NCBI GenBank assembly: GCA_016844415.1
Contig: JAENIX010000005.1
Coordinates: forward strand, 1 to 14,312
Length of the DNA stretch: 14,312 bases
Direction of reading: 5' to 3'
DNA from: Actinomycetota bacterium
GTDB lineage: Bacteria; Desulfobacterota; Deferrimicrobia; Deferrimicrobiales; Deferrimicrobiaceae
Shown in pieces: positions 1-6,753 of the stretch. The position numbers and the translations under genes are program-made. The notes beneath the pieces were generated by a model that was given only the letters and a program-made list of their open reading frames with translations, was not told where the DNA came from and did not search any database. Position 1 is the first letter of the stretch. Each line of letters begins with the position of its first letter.

Positions 1-42
1 GTCCACGGCAAGCAGAAATTCCTGAAGGTGGTAAATCCCTGA
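1..42 (+). CDS. C-terminal end of probable ABC transporter substrate-binding protein (partial)
   Basis: An open frame runs in from the left edge and ends at TGA 40-42, giving the 13 residues VHGKQKFLKVVNP. Too little is left for a domain call. The position directly upstream of livH, the usual place of the periplasmic LivJ/LivK-type binding protein, and a C-terminus of the kind seen in that family make a branched-chain amino acid (HAAT family) binding protein the best guess. The gap to livH is 12 bases, so it is probably in the same operon. Identity is inferred mainly from context. Confidence 0.5.
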   Translation, partial: VHGKQKFLKVVNP

Positions 43-54
43 CGGAAGGGGCGG

Positions 55-939
55 GTGGAATACTTCCTGCAGCAGGTCCTTAACGGACTGCAGATCGGGT
101 TCGTCTATGCGTTGATCGCCCTCGGCTACACCATGGTGTACGGCATCGTCCGGCTGATAAACTTCGCGCACGGCGATGTCTTCATGGTGGGGGCGTTCAT
201 CGGCCTGTACGCCATCGAGACGCTCCAGCTTCCCCTTTCCGCCGTTTTCCTCCTGGCCATAACCGGGTCCGCCCTCCTCGCCGTCACGATGGAGCGGGTC
301 GCCTACAGGCCGCTGAGGGAGGCCCCCAAGATCGCTGCACTGATCACGGCCATCGGCGTGTCGCTTTTCCTCGAATACTTCACGGCGCTTCGCCAGGTCT
401 TCGGCCCGAACTACTACTCGTTCCCGCGGCCTTTCGCTGTGTTCTCATGGGAAATCGGCGGCATCTCCGTGACCAACATACAGGCGATCATATTCCTTGT
501 GACGCTCTGCAGCCTGGCGCTCCTCTGGTACACGGTGCACCGGACCCGAATTGGAAAGGCGATGCGGGCGGTTTCCCACGATCACGTGACGGCTGGGCTC
601 ATGGGAGTCAACGTCGACCTCGTGATCTCGTTCACCTTCGGTCTCGGGGCGGCGCTTGCGGGAATAGGCGGAGTGCTTTACGGGATCGCCTACCCCCAGG
701 TCAACACGTTCATGGGTGTGATGCCCGGCCTGAAAGCGTTCACCGCCGCGGTGCTGGGAGGGATAGGGAGCATTCCCGGGGCTGTGCTCGGAGCGTTGAT
801 CATGGGGCAGTCGGAGACCCTCACTGCCGCATACCTCTCATCGGCGTACAGGGACGGGATAGCTTTCGTCATCCTGATCGCCGTGCTCCTGCTGCGCCCC
901 ACGGGGATACTTGGAGTCCGCGGAACGGAGAAGGTCTAA
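55..939 (+). CDS. livH: Branched-chain amino acid ABC transporter permease LivH
   Basis: This is an inner-membrane permease of a HAAT-family importer, which forms the translocation pore with LivM and is driven by LivG/LivF. The 294-residue product is strongly hydrophobic throughout, with several membrane segments. Family hallmarks are visible: GYTMVYGIVRLINFAHGD at residues 24-41, the cytoplasmic coupling-loop region RAVSHDHVTAGLMGVN at 171-186, and the glycine-rich AAVLGGIGSIPGAVLGA at 231-247. Length is normal for LivH. The start is GTG at 55, preceded by a G-rich Shine-Dalgarno-like stretch (GGAAGGGG, 44-51). livM follows after 6 bases. The transported substrate cannot be told from the permease; HAAT systems also carry amides, urea and aromatic acids. 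Confidence 0.93.
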   Translation: MEYFLQQVLNGLQIGFVYALIALGYTMVYGIVRLINFAHGDVFMVGAFIGLYAIETLQLPLSAVFLLAITGSALLAVTMERVAYRPLREAPKIAALITAIGVSLFLEYFTALRQVFGPNYYSFPRPFAVFSWEIGGISVTNIQAIIFLVTLCSLALLWYTVHRTRIGKAMRAVSHDHVTAGLMGVNVDLVISFTFGLGAALAGIGGVLYGIAYPQVNTFMGVMPGLKAFTAAVLGGIGSIPGAVLGALIMGQSETLTAAYLSSAYRDGIAFVILIAVLLLRPTGILGVRGTEKV

Positions 940-945
940 ACGCCC

Positions 946-1911
946 GTGCGGAAAATAACGGACATGGCAAAGACGGCCGCCTGCCTCGCCGCCGCCGCGG
1001 TTACGGGGCAGCTGCTGGATTCCTTCGGGTTCGTCAACCCTTACTGGGTCCAGATCTTCCAGCTTGGCTGCATCATGACCATATCGGCGCTGGGGCTGAA
1101 CATCATCTACGGTTTCACCGGGCTGTTCTCCCTGGGGCACGCCGCATTCTACGGAATCGGCGCCTACACCGCCGCGTACGTCATGAAATCGTCCGGCGGC
1201 GAATCTCATCTGCTGTTCCTCGCCGCGCTGGCGGCCGGCGTCGCCTGTTCGGCGTTGGTCGCCTGCCTCGTCGGGCTCCCCGTCCTGCGTCTGACTTCGG
1301 ACTACCTGGGAATCGCCACTCTGGGGTTCGGAATCATCATGAAAGTGCTGTTCGACAACGCTGACGGCGTTCTCCCCATCCTGGGGGGAGCGAGGGGGAT
1401 GACCGGCCTCGCGAAGATGACGACGGTCGCGTGGACAATAGCCGTCCTGGGAATAGCGATGATCTTCGTGCGCAACATTGTCCGCTCCAGCTACGGAAGG
1501 GCCCTCGTATCCATCCGGGAAGACGAGATCGCGGCGAGGGCGATTGGTATCGCCACCTTCCGCTACAAGCTCGCCGGTTTCGTCATTGGCTGCGGGCTGG
1601 CGGGTCTCGCCGGCGGCCTTTACGCGCACCTGTACGCGTTTCTGCACCCCAGCAATTTCGATTTTTTCAAGTCGGTGGACGTTCTGGTGATCGTCGTCCT
1701 CGGAGGGCTTGGAAACCTGAGCGGGACCCTTGCCGCCTCGTTCGGCTGGATCCTCCTGCTCGAGGTGTTGCGGGTGGCGCTTCCGCCCGGGTATATGGAG
1801 CTGAGATGGGTTCTGATCCCGGTGTTGCTGATCGTGACGATGCTCCTGCGGCCGCAGGGGCTGTTCGGATCGCGGGAGATCCGCTTCTTCCGCGATGGGC
1901 TCGATTCATGA
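946..1911 (+). CDS. livM: Branched-chain amino acid ABC transporter permease LivM
   Basis: This is the second membrane permease of the HAAT importer and partner of LivH. The 321-residue product is mostly hydrophobic. It carries the LivM hallmarks NIIYGFTGLFSLGHAAFYG (52-70), the coupling-loop motif SIREDEIAARAIGI (189-202) and VLVIVVLGGLGNLSG (246-260). The GTG at 946 is chosen because GGAGAAGG (927-934) lies upstream at a workable distance; an ATG at 964 would give a protein shorter by six residues with no good ribosome site. The stop at 1909-1911 overlaps the livG start (ATGA), which implies translational coupling. Confidence 0.92.
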   Translation: MRKITDMAKTAACLAAAAVTGQLLDSFGFVNPYWVQIFQLGCIMTISALGLNIIYGFTGLFSLGHAAFYGIGAYTAAYVMKSSGGESHLLFLAALAAGVACSALVACLVGLPVLRLTSDYLGIATLGFGIIMKVLFDNADGVLPILGGARGMTGLAKMTTVAWTIAVLGIAMIFVRNIVRSSYGRALVSIREDEIAARAIGIATFRYKLAGFVIGCGLAGLAGGLYAHLYAFLHPSNFDFFKSVDVLVIVVLGGLGNLSGTLAASFGWILLLEVLRVALPPGYMELRWVLIPVLLIVTMLLRPQGLFGSREIRFFRDGLDS

Positions 1912-2608
1912 TGCTCGAGGCGAAGGGGCTGACCAAGCATTTCGGCGGCATCATGGCGTTGAACGGGGTCGACCTGCATCTCCGAAAGGGGGAACTGGCG
2001 GGGCTGATCGGCCCGAACGGTTCGGGGAAGACCACCGTGTTCAACTTGGTGACAGGGATCTACCGGCCGGACCGCGGTTCAGTGTCCATCGAGGGGAAAC
2101 CGATCGTCGGACTTGCTCCACACCGTATCCATCATCTGGGCGTTTCCCGGACATTCCAGAACATACGACTGTTCCGGAACCTCACCGTCATGGACAATGT
2201 TCGCACCGCCTTCCATCCTCGGATCGGTTACGGTCCTTTATCCGCGTTGTGGCGCGGCGGGAAATACCGCGAGGGTGAAAGGGAGATTCGGAATAAGACA
2301 CTGGACCTGCTCGCCCTTCAAGGGCGGTGGCATCCGGGCCGAAAGTCCTTCTCCTGGACGAGCCCGCGGCGGGCATGAATCCTTCGGAAGTAAGGGCGTT
2401 GACGGATTTTCTGCTGGAGATCAGGCGGCGGTTCGATCTGACGATACTTCTCATCGAGCACCAGATGCGGCTCGCCATGGGAATATGCGAGCGGCTCGTG
2501 GTCCTGGACTTCGGCGAGGTGATCGCGGAAGGGACACCGAATGAAATCCGGAACGATCCCCGGGTGGTCGAGGCGTATCTCGGACGCGGGTCCGAAAGGC
2601 TTCAATGA
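1908..2608 (+). pseudogene. livG: Disrupted ABC transporter ATP-binding protein LivG (internal deletion plus frame change)
   Basis: The ATG at 1908 opens a LivG reading frame with Walker A GPNGSGKT (residues 35-42) and Q-loop RTFQNIRLF (81-89). It continues correctly to about LDLLALQ (end 2321), then turns into non-LivG sequence and stops at 2376-2378. The LivG C-terminus resumes in another frame from about 2321: RAVASGPKVLLLDEPAAGMNP, Walker B with the catalytic Glu, then LLIEHQ with the H-loop His, ending at TGA 2606-2608. What LivG should hold between them (the ABC signature of the LPYGxQRRLEIA type) is absent. The retained parts add up to about 25 residues fewer than a usual LivG, and the frames need a loss of 3n+1 bases, so about 76 is a good estimate. 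A 6-bp inverted repeat (GCCCTT-C-AAGGGC, 2313-2325) sits at the junction. Either the gene is a real pseudogene or the assembly dropped bases here; the sequence alone cannot decide. Confidence 0.85.
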
Positions 2609-2616
2609 TATGATGC

Positions 2617-2622
2617 AAAGGA
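2617..2622 (+). promoter_or_regulatory. Ribosome binding site of livF
   Basis: AAAGGA lies 7 bases before the ATG at 2630. It sits in an unusually A/T-rich leader (about 2604-2665) compared with the GC-rich surroundings. It fixes the livF start and suggests livF can be translated independently of the broken livG. Confidence 0.6.
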
Positions 2623-2629
2623 TTATATA

Positions 2630-3352
2630 ATGATATTAAGTATTGAAAACGTATATGTATATTATGGCAACATGCTTGCTTTGCGGGATGTCTCCCTCCA
2701 TGTGAAAAGAGGCGAGATAGTATCGCTGATCGGTGCGAACGGAGCCGGGAAGTCCACCGTATTGAGATCGATATCGGGGATCCTCGCTCCCCGCGCGGGG
2801 AGGATACTTTTCAACGGAGAGGATATATCCGGGCTTCCGGCGCACAAAATAGCCAGGATGGGCCTGTCGCACGTCCCGGAGGGACGGGGGGTCTTCGCGA
2901 ACCTCACCGTTTTCGAGAACCTTGAGATGGGCGGCTACGCCCGGCGCTCCGACCTGGAAGTCAGGGAAGGGATCGAGGAGGTCTTCTCGCTTTTCCCGAG
3001 ACTCAAGGAACGGCGAAGCCAGATGGCCGGAACTCTGTCGGGCGGAGAGCAGCAGATGCTTGCCATCGGCCGCGCCATGGTCTCACGGCCGGATCTCATG
3101 CTGCTGGACGAGCCGTCGATGGGGCTCTCCCCCCTGCTGGTGGGGGAGATCTTCGACATGATCGAAGAGGTGAACCGAGGAGGGGTCGCCATACTCCTGG
3201 TCGAGCAGAACGCTTTCGCGGCGTTTTCCATCGCGCAGAGGGCGTACGTTCTCGAGACCGGACATGTCGCCATGCATGGCGACACGAATGAACTGCGCAA
3301 TCAACCGGGGGTCCAGGCGGCATATCTGGGAGTTGTTCCGGGAGGCGGTTGA
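2630..3352 (+). CDS. livF: Branched-chain amino acid ABC transporter ATP-binding protein LivF
   Basis: This is the cytoplasmic ATPase of the HAAT importer, normally acting as a LivG-LivF heterodimer. The 240-residue product has a complete nucleotide-binding domain: Walker A GANGAGKST (35-43), the Q-loop region VPEGRGVFANLTV (82-94), signature LSGGEQQMLAIGRAM (136-150), Walker B LMLLDEPSMGLSP (156-168) and the LivF-type LLVEQN (189-194). Length is typical. The ATG at 2630 follows AAAGGA at 7 bases. The first dozen codons are A/T-rich, unlike the rest of the gene. Because livG lacks its signature motif, LivF may be the only functional ATPase of this operon if the livG lesion is real. The stop is followed after 2 bases by the WYL regulator start. 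Confidence 0.94.
   Translation: MILSIENVYVYYGNMLALRDVSLHVKRGEIVSLIGANGAGKSTVLRSISGILAPRAGRILFNGEDISGLPAHKIARMGLSHVPEGRGVFANLTVFENLEMGGYARRSDLEVREGIEEVFSLFPRLKERRSQMAGTLSGGEQQMLAIGRAMVSRPDLMLLDEPSMGLSPLLVGEIFDMIEEVNRGGVAILLVEQNAFAAFSIAQRAYVLETGHVAMHGDTNELRNQPGVQAAYLGVVPGGG
3341..3345 (+). promoter_or_regulatory. Ribosome binding site of the WYL regulator, inside the livF end
   Basis: GGAGG lies 9 bases before the ATG at 3355, within the last codons of livF. It favours 3355 over the upstream TTG at 3349 (only 3 bases away) and the ATG at 3361 (15 bases away). Confidence 0.6.
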
Positions 3353-3354
3353 AC

Positions 3355-4320
3355 ATGTCCATGGAGCGCATACTTTGGTTCGACGAGCAGGTCCGGGCGG
3401 GACGCAATCCACGCTCCGCGGATATCGCAGCCAGGTTCAGGGTTTCGGTCCGCACCGCACAGCGCGACATCGAAGTCCTTCGCGACCGGCTGCAGGCCCC
3501 TCTCGGGCACTCCGCAAAGGGAAAAGGATATTCATACGGGGACGCGGCATTCGATCTCCCTTCCGCCTTCTTCCGCAAGGAAGAGCTCATCGGTTTGCTT
3601 TTCGCGAGGCGGTTGTTCCGGGACATACGGGCCCCCTTGAGGGAGGAGGCGGAGGCGATTTCCGCCCGGCTCGAAGAACTGTTCAGGACTCCGCTGCTCG
3701 AGAAGCTGGAGGAGACGGTATCCTTCGATGTCGGCTGGGGCCCGGATATACCGAGGAAGATATTCTTCGACCTGCTCCGATCGATCATTCAGCGAAGGGT
3801 CGCCCGGCTCGAATTCTTCCCCCGCGGGGAGGGAGAGGGAGCCGACCGTGATGTCGAAGTCGAACCTTTGGGACTGCATTTCTCGCAGGGCTCCTGGCTT
3901 CTTCTCGCACATCCAAGGAGGAGGAAGGGCATCTGCATTTATTACCTGACGCGCATCCGGGGAATCGAAGTGACAACGCAGCAGTTCGCGCCGGCGGCGA
4001 AAGCGGCCGGCGGTGACTCCGCCGCTCGCCGAACCATGGCGGTCTTCAGGGGAGGAAAGGCGCGGGATGTGCGGATACGGTTCAGCCCGGAGAAAGCCGA
4101 GTGGGTATCGGCGCAGGCATGGCATCGGGAACGGCGGCTGCAGTTCGGACTGGACGGCTCCGTGGTCCTCGAGATGCCCGAGGCACGGGTCGTCGAGGTC
4201 CTCGGCCTGATCCTGCACCTGCGCGGTGACGCTTCGGTGGTCGAGCCAAGGGAGCTTCGGGACGCCGTGGATGCGGAGGTCGAGCGCCTCGAGGCCACCT
4301 ATCCGGCACGCAAGGAATAG
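3355..4320 (+). CDS. WYL-domain transcriptional regulator (YafY/DeoR-like)
   Basis: This is a predicted DNA-binding regulator of 321 residues. An N-terminal helix-turn-helix (about 20-45, SADIAARFRVSVRTAQRDIE) matches the HTH_11/DeoR type that usually begins WYL proteins. A middle WYL domain covers about 138-210; the usual W-Y-L appears as GSWLLLAHPRRRKG (179-192), followed by IYYLTRIRGIEV. A C-terminal WCX-like part (about 237-315) ends the protein. WYL domains are thought to sense ligands, sometimes nucleic acids or nucleotides. The gene starts 2 bases after the livF stop, so it is probably co-transcribed with the importer and may control it, though WYL proteins can also act elsewhere. It ends 20 bases before the convergent cydB stop. 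No clear rho-independent terminator is visible in that gap. Confidence 0.85.
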   Translation: MSMERILWFDEQVRAGRNPRSADIAARFRVSVRTAQRDIEVLRDRLQAPLGHSAKGKGYSYGDAAFDLPSAFFRKEELIGLLFARRLFRDIRAPLREEAEAISARLEELFRTPLLEKLEETVSFDVGWGPDIPRKIFFDLLRSIIQRRVARLEFFPRGEGEGADRDVEVEPLGLHFSQGSWLLLAHPRRRKGICIYYLTRIRGIEVTTQQFAPAAKAAGGDSAARRTMAVFRGGKARDVRIRFSPEKAEWVSAQAWHRERRLQFGLDGSVVLEMPEARVVEVLGLILHLRGDASVVEPRELRDAVDAEVERLEATYPARKE

Positions 4321-4340
4321 GACGGTGCACTAGAGACCAG

Positions 4341-5363
4341 TCACGATCTGTTCGTGCGTCCGAAAACCGTGTCCTTCTTGAACACCCAGAACAGCAGGAA
4401 GATGGCCGGGAAAAGCAGCAGTCCACCGGCTGCAAGCGCGATAAGTATCAGCCGCAGCGACGCCTGCGAAGACGCCGCCGCCGGAATGGTCAGGTCCGGC
4501 CGGACCAGGTAGGGGTATTGCGCCGCTCCCCACCCGGCCAGGATCAGGGAGGCCTGCGCAACCACGCATGCCCGGGCGACGGAAAAGGAGCGGAGCATCA
4601 GGGAAACGTGCGCGCCCAGCGCCGCCGTGGCCGCGAGGAAGACGAGCCCGGCCGACCAATCGTTCCCCAGCAGGGCGTGGTAAAAATCCCCGGCGCCGCG
4701 CTTCGCCAGAAGAGGGACGGCTACCATCAACGCGGCTACGGCCGCCGATGACCACAATGCGCGCAGGCGGAAGTCCTCCCGCAGGCCGGGATCGTCCGTT
4801 TCGAGTATCAGATACGCCGATGCGAGATAGGAAAAGACCGCGAGCGTCAGGAGTCCCACGGAGAGAGGAAAAGGCGAAAGCCACGCCATGGAGGCGCCGA
4901 CGGAATAAGTTTCGTGCGCGCGGATCTCGCCCGAGGAGACCGCCCCGATCACGACGCCCAGCAGGACGGGCGTGAGGAGGCTTGCGCAGGCGAAGACCGT
5001 TCCCCAACGGCTGTTCCGGCCCCCTTCGTCGTGGAGGTGATACGAATGGAATGCGAACGCCGCTCCCCTCAGTACGATCCCTGACAGCAGAAGGGTGACG
5101 GGAAGAAAAAGCGCGGTCGAGATCAGAGCGAACGCCTTCGGAAACCCGGTGAACAGGATCACCACCGCGACCACCACCCACACGTGGTTCGTCTCCCATA
5201 TGGGGCCGATGGCATGTGCGATCAGAAGCCTCTGGGCTCGCCCGCGGGGGCCGCGGCTCAGCAGGTCCCATACGCCGCCGCCGAAATCGGCTCCGCCGAG
5301 AAGCGCGTAAAGGACCAGCGAGGCCAGGATGCTTCCCGCCGCCAGTGTCGAAAGGTCGTACAC
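4341..5363 (-). CDS. cydB: Cytochrome bd-type quinol oxidase subunit II (CydB)
   Basis: This is the inner-membrane subunit that pairs with CydA in a cytochrome bd-type terminal oxidase, which oxidises quinol and reduces O2 to water without pumping protons. The 340-residue product has about eight to nine hydrophobic segments and the CydB signatures YALLGGADFGGGVWDLL (19-35) and GPIWETNHVWVVVAVVILF (53-71). It is somewhat shorter than E. coli CydB (379). The GTG start at 5363 has GGAGG (5372-5376) 8 bases upstream. It begins 3 bases after the cydA stop, so the pair is translated from one message. No cydX-like small ORF can be placed after it: the next gene on the other strand ends 20 bases away. 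Confidence 0.93.
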   Translation of the reverse strand: MYDLSTLAAGSILASLVLYALLGGADFGGGVWDLLSRGPRGRAQRLLIAHAIGPIWETNHVWVVVAVVILFTGFPKAFALISTALFLPVTLLLSGIVLRGAAFAFHSYHLHDEGGRNSRWGTVFACASLLTPVLLGVVIGAVSSGEIRAHETYSVGASMAWLSPFPLSVGLLTLAVFSYLASAYLILETDDPGLREDFRLRALWSSAAVAALMVAVPLLAKRGAGDFYHALLGNDWSAGLVFLAATAALGAHVSLMLRSFSVARACVVAQASLILAGWGAAQYPYLVRPDLTIPAAASSQASLRLILIALAAGGLLLFPAIFLLFWVFKKDTVFGRTNRS

Positions 5364-5366
5364 CCG

Positions 5367-6707
5367 CTATTCCTCCCTCTCCCGGGCGGCAGACGTGTCC
5401 GCCGACGCGGGGAATGAAGGGCTCTTCGACACCTCCCGCCGAAGCAGCAATGCGGCGGATACCCCCAGGGCAAGGTATAGAACCGAGAAGAAAACGAACG
5501 GGAGTGCGAGCCCCGTGACGGGGGTCACCGCTTCGGATGTGCGCATCACGCCGCGGATCACCCAGGGCTGACGTCCGAGCTCAGTGACGGTCCAACCAGC
5601 CTCTACCGCGATAATCCCGAGAGGGCTGCAGAAAATCGCGGGAAGCAGGAATCCGGGCCGGAAAAGCGATTCCCGGTTTCTGAAGGCAAGCAAAGCGGCC
5701 AGGAGGGCGACGGCGGCCATCGCCGTGCCGCAGGCCACCATTACCTGGAATGCGATATGTACCGGGAGGGGATCCGGCCAATCGGTCCTGGGGAACGCCT
5801 CGAGTCCCTTTACCTCCGCGTCCATGTCGTGGAAGGCAAGCAGGCTAAGCGCCCGCGGGATCTCGATCGCGAACCTCGTCGTCCCCGCCTTTGAATCGGG
5901 GATCCCGCCGATGCGAAGGGGAGCCCCGCGCTCGGTGCGGAACTGCCCCTCCATGGCGGCGAGTTTCACGGGCTGGTCCTTGGCCACGAACCTGGCGCTG
6001 AAATCACCGCTCACGGGAAGCAGGACCGCCGCCGATCCTCCCACCCAAAGGGCGATGGCCATGGCGTGCCTGTGAAAGAGGTTCTCCCGGTCGCGCAGGA
6101 GCTTGTACGCATGGATCCCCGCGACGGCGAAGCCGGAAGCCGCGAACGCCGCAAGCGACATGTGGACCGCCGTCGTCGCCCACGCAGGATTGAACATCGC
6201 GGCGATCGGGTCGATATCGATGGGCATCCCGTCGCGCAGGAGGAACCCCGCAGGACTGTTCATCCATCCGTTGGCGGAGACCACGAGAATGCCGGACAAA
6301 AGCCCTCCGACGGCCACGCCGATCCCGGCAAGCATGTGCAGCACAGGAGAGACCCTGCCCCGGCCGTACAGGTAGATTCCCAGGAATATCGCTTCCGCGA
6401 AAAAGGCGAACCCCTCAAGCGCGAAGGGGAGTCCTATGATCCCGCCGGAGAACTCCATGAACCGGGGCCACAGAAGTCCGAGTTCGAAGGAAAGGACCGT
6501 TCCCGAAACCGCGCCGACGGCGAAGAGTATGGCCGTTCCGCGGGCCCATCGCCTGGCCAGCTCGAGAAAGACCTGCTTCCCGGTTCTGCGGTGAGCGGCT
6601 TCCGCGATGACCATGAGTAGGGGCATCCCCATCCCCGCGACCGCGAAGATGATGTGGAAGGCGAACATCATCGCCATCTGTGCGCGCGCAAGCTCCAGCT
6701 CCGTCAC
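5367..6707 (-). CDS. cydA: Cytochrome bd-type quinol oxidase subunit I (CydA)
   Basis: This is the catalytic haem- and quinol-binding subunit of a bd-type oxidase, 446 residues, with multiple membrane segments. Expected ligands can be placed by motif: H18 in MMFAFHIIFAVAG, H182 in TTAVHMSLAAF, and M323 in AFQVMVACG. The acidic pair E98/E105 lies in EGFAFFAEAIFLG. Q-loop residues K248 and E253 in QPVKLAAMEG match the E. coli K252/E257 spacing. GRQPWVIRGVMRTSEAVTP (378-396) is a strong family motif. The protein is shorter than E. coli CydA (522), consistent with the short-Q-loop class. The residue matching E. coli Arg391 is Gln321. The GTG at 6707 is chosen because GGAGGT (6712-6717) lies 4 bases upstream. 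A 46-base gap separates it from the upstream SDR protein on the same strand. Confidence 0.94.
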   Translation of the reverse strand: MTELELARAQMAMMFAFHIIFAVAGMGMPLLMVIAEAAHRRTGKQVFLELARRWARGTAILFAVGAVSGTVLSFELGLLWPRFMEFSGGIIGLPFALEGFAFFAEAIFLGIYLYGRGRVSPVLHMLAGIGVAVGGLLSGILVVSANGWMNSPAGFLLRDGMPIDIDPIAAMFNPAWATTAVHMSLAAFAASGFAVAGIHAYKLLRDRENLFHRHAMAIALWVGGSAAVLLPVSGDFSARFVAKDQPVKLAAMEGQFRTERGAPLRIGGIPDSKAGTTRFAIEIPRALSLLAFHDMDAEVKGLEAFPRTDWPDPLPVHIAFQVMVACGTAMAAVALLAALLAFRNRESLFRPGFLLPAIFCSPLGIIAVEAGWTVTELGRQPWVIRGVMRTSEAVTPVTGLALPFVFFSVLYLALGVSAALLLRREVSKSPSFPASADTSAAREREE

Positions 6708-6711
6708 CGGG

Positions 6712-6717
6712 ACCTCC
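6712..6717 (-). promoter_or_regulatory. Ribosome binding site of cydA
   Basis: GGAGGT on the minus strand lies 4 bases before the GTG start at 6707 and is the strongest Shine-Dalgarno match in the 46-base gap between the SDR protein and cydA. It decides the cydA start in a stretch with no nearby ATG. Confidence 0.6.
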
Positions 6718-6753
6718 GGGCGCTATTCTACACCAAGGACCAATGAGCAAGGA

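Noticed and set aside
2626..2631. Perfect TATAAT as a promoter for livF
   Set aside because: It overlaps the livF ATG, would make a nearly leaderless or truncated message, and has no -35 element at a proper distance. It is better explained by the A/T-rich leader.
3349..3354. TTG at 3349 as start of the WYL regulator
   Set aside because: It overlaps the livF stop and leaves only 3 bases to GGAGG; the ATG at 3355 has a normal spacing.
4321..4340. Bidirectional terminator between the WYL gene and cydB
   Set aside because: The 20-base gap has no stem-loop followed by a T run on either strand.
4330..5271. Minus-strand open frame of 313 codons overlapping cydB
   Set aside because: It is an Arg/Gly/Pro-rich shadow; the other frame is an unmistakable CydB.
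6725..6730. TAGAAT on the minus strand as a -10 box for cydA
   Set aside because: The start site would fall within about 11 bases of the GTG, cutting into the ribosome site, and the upstream -35 match is poor.
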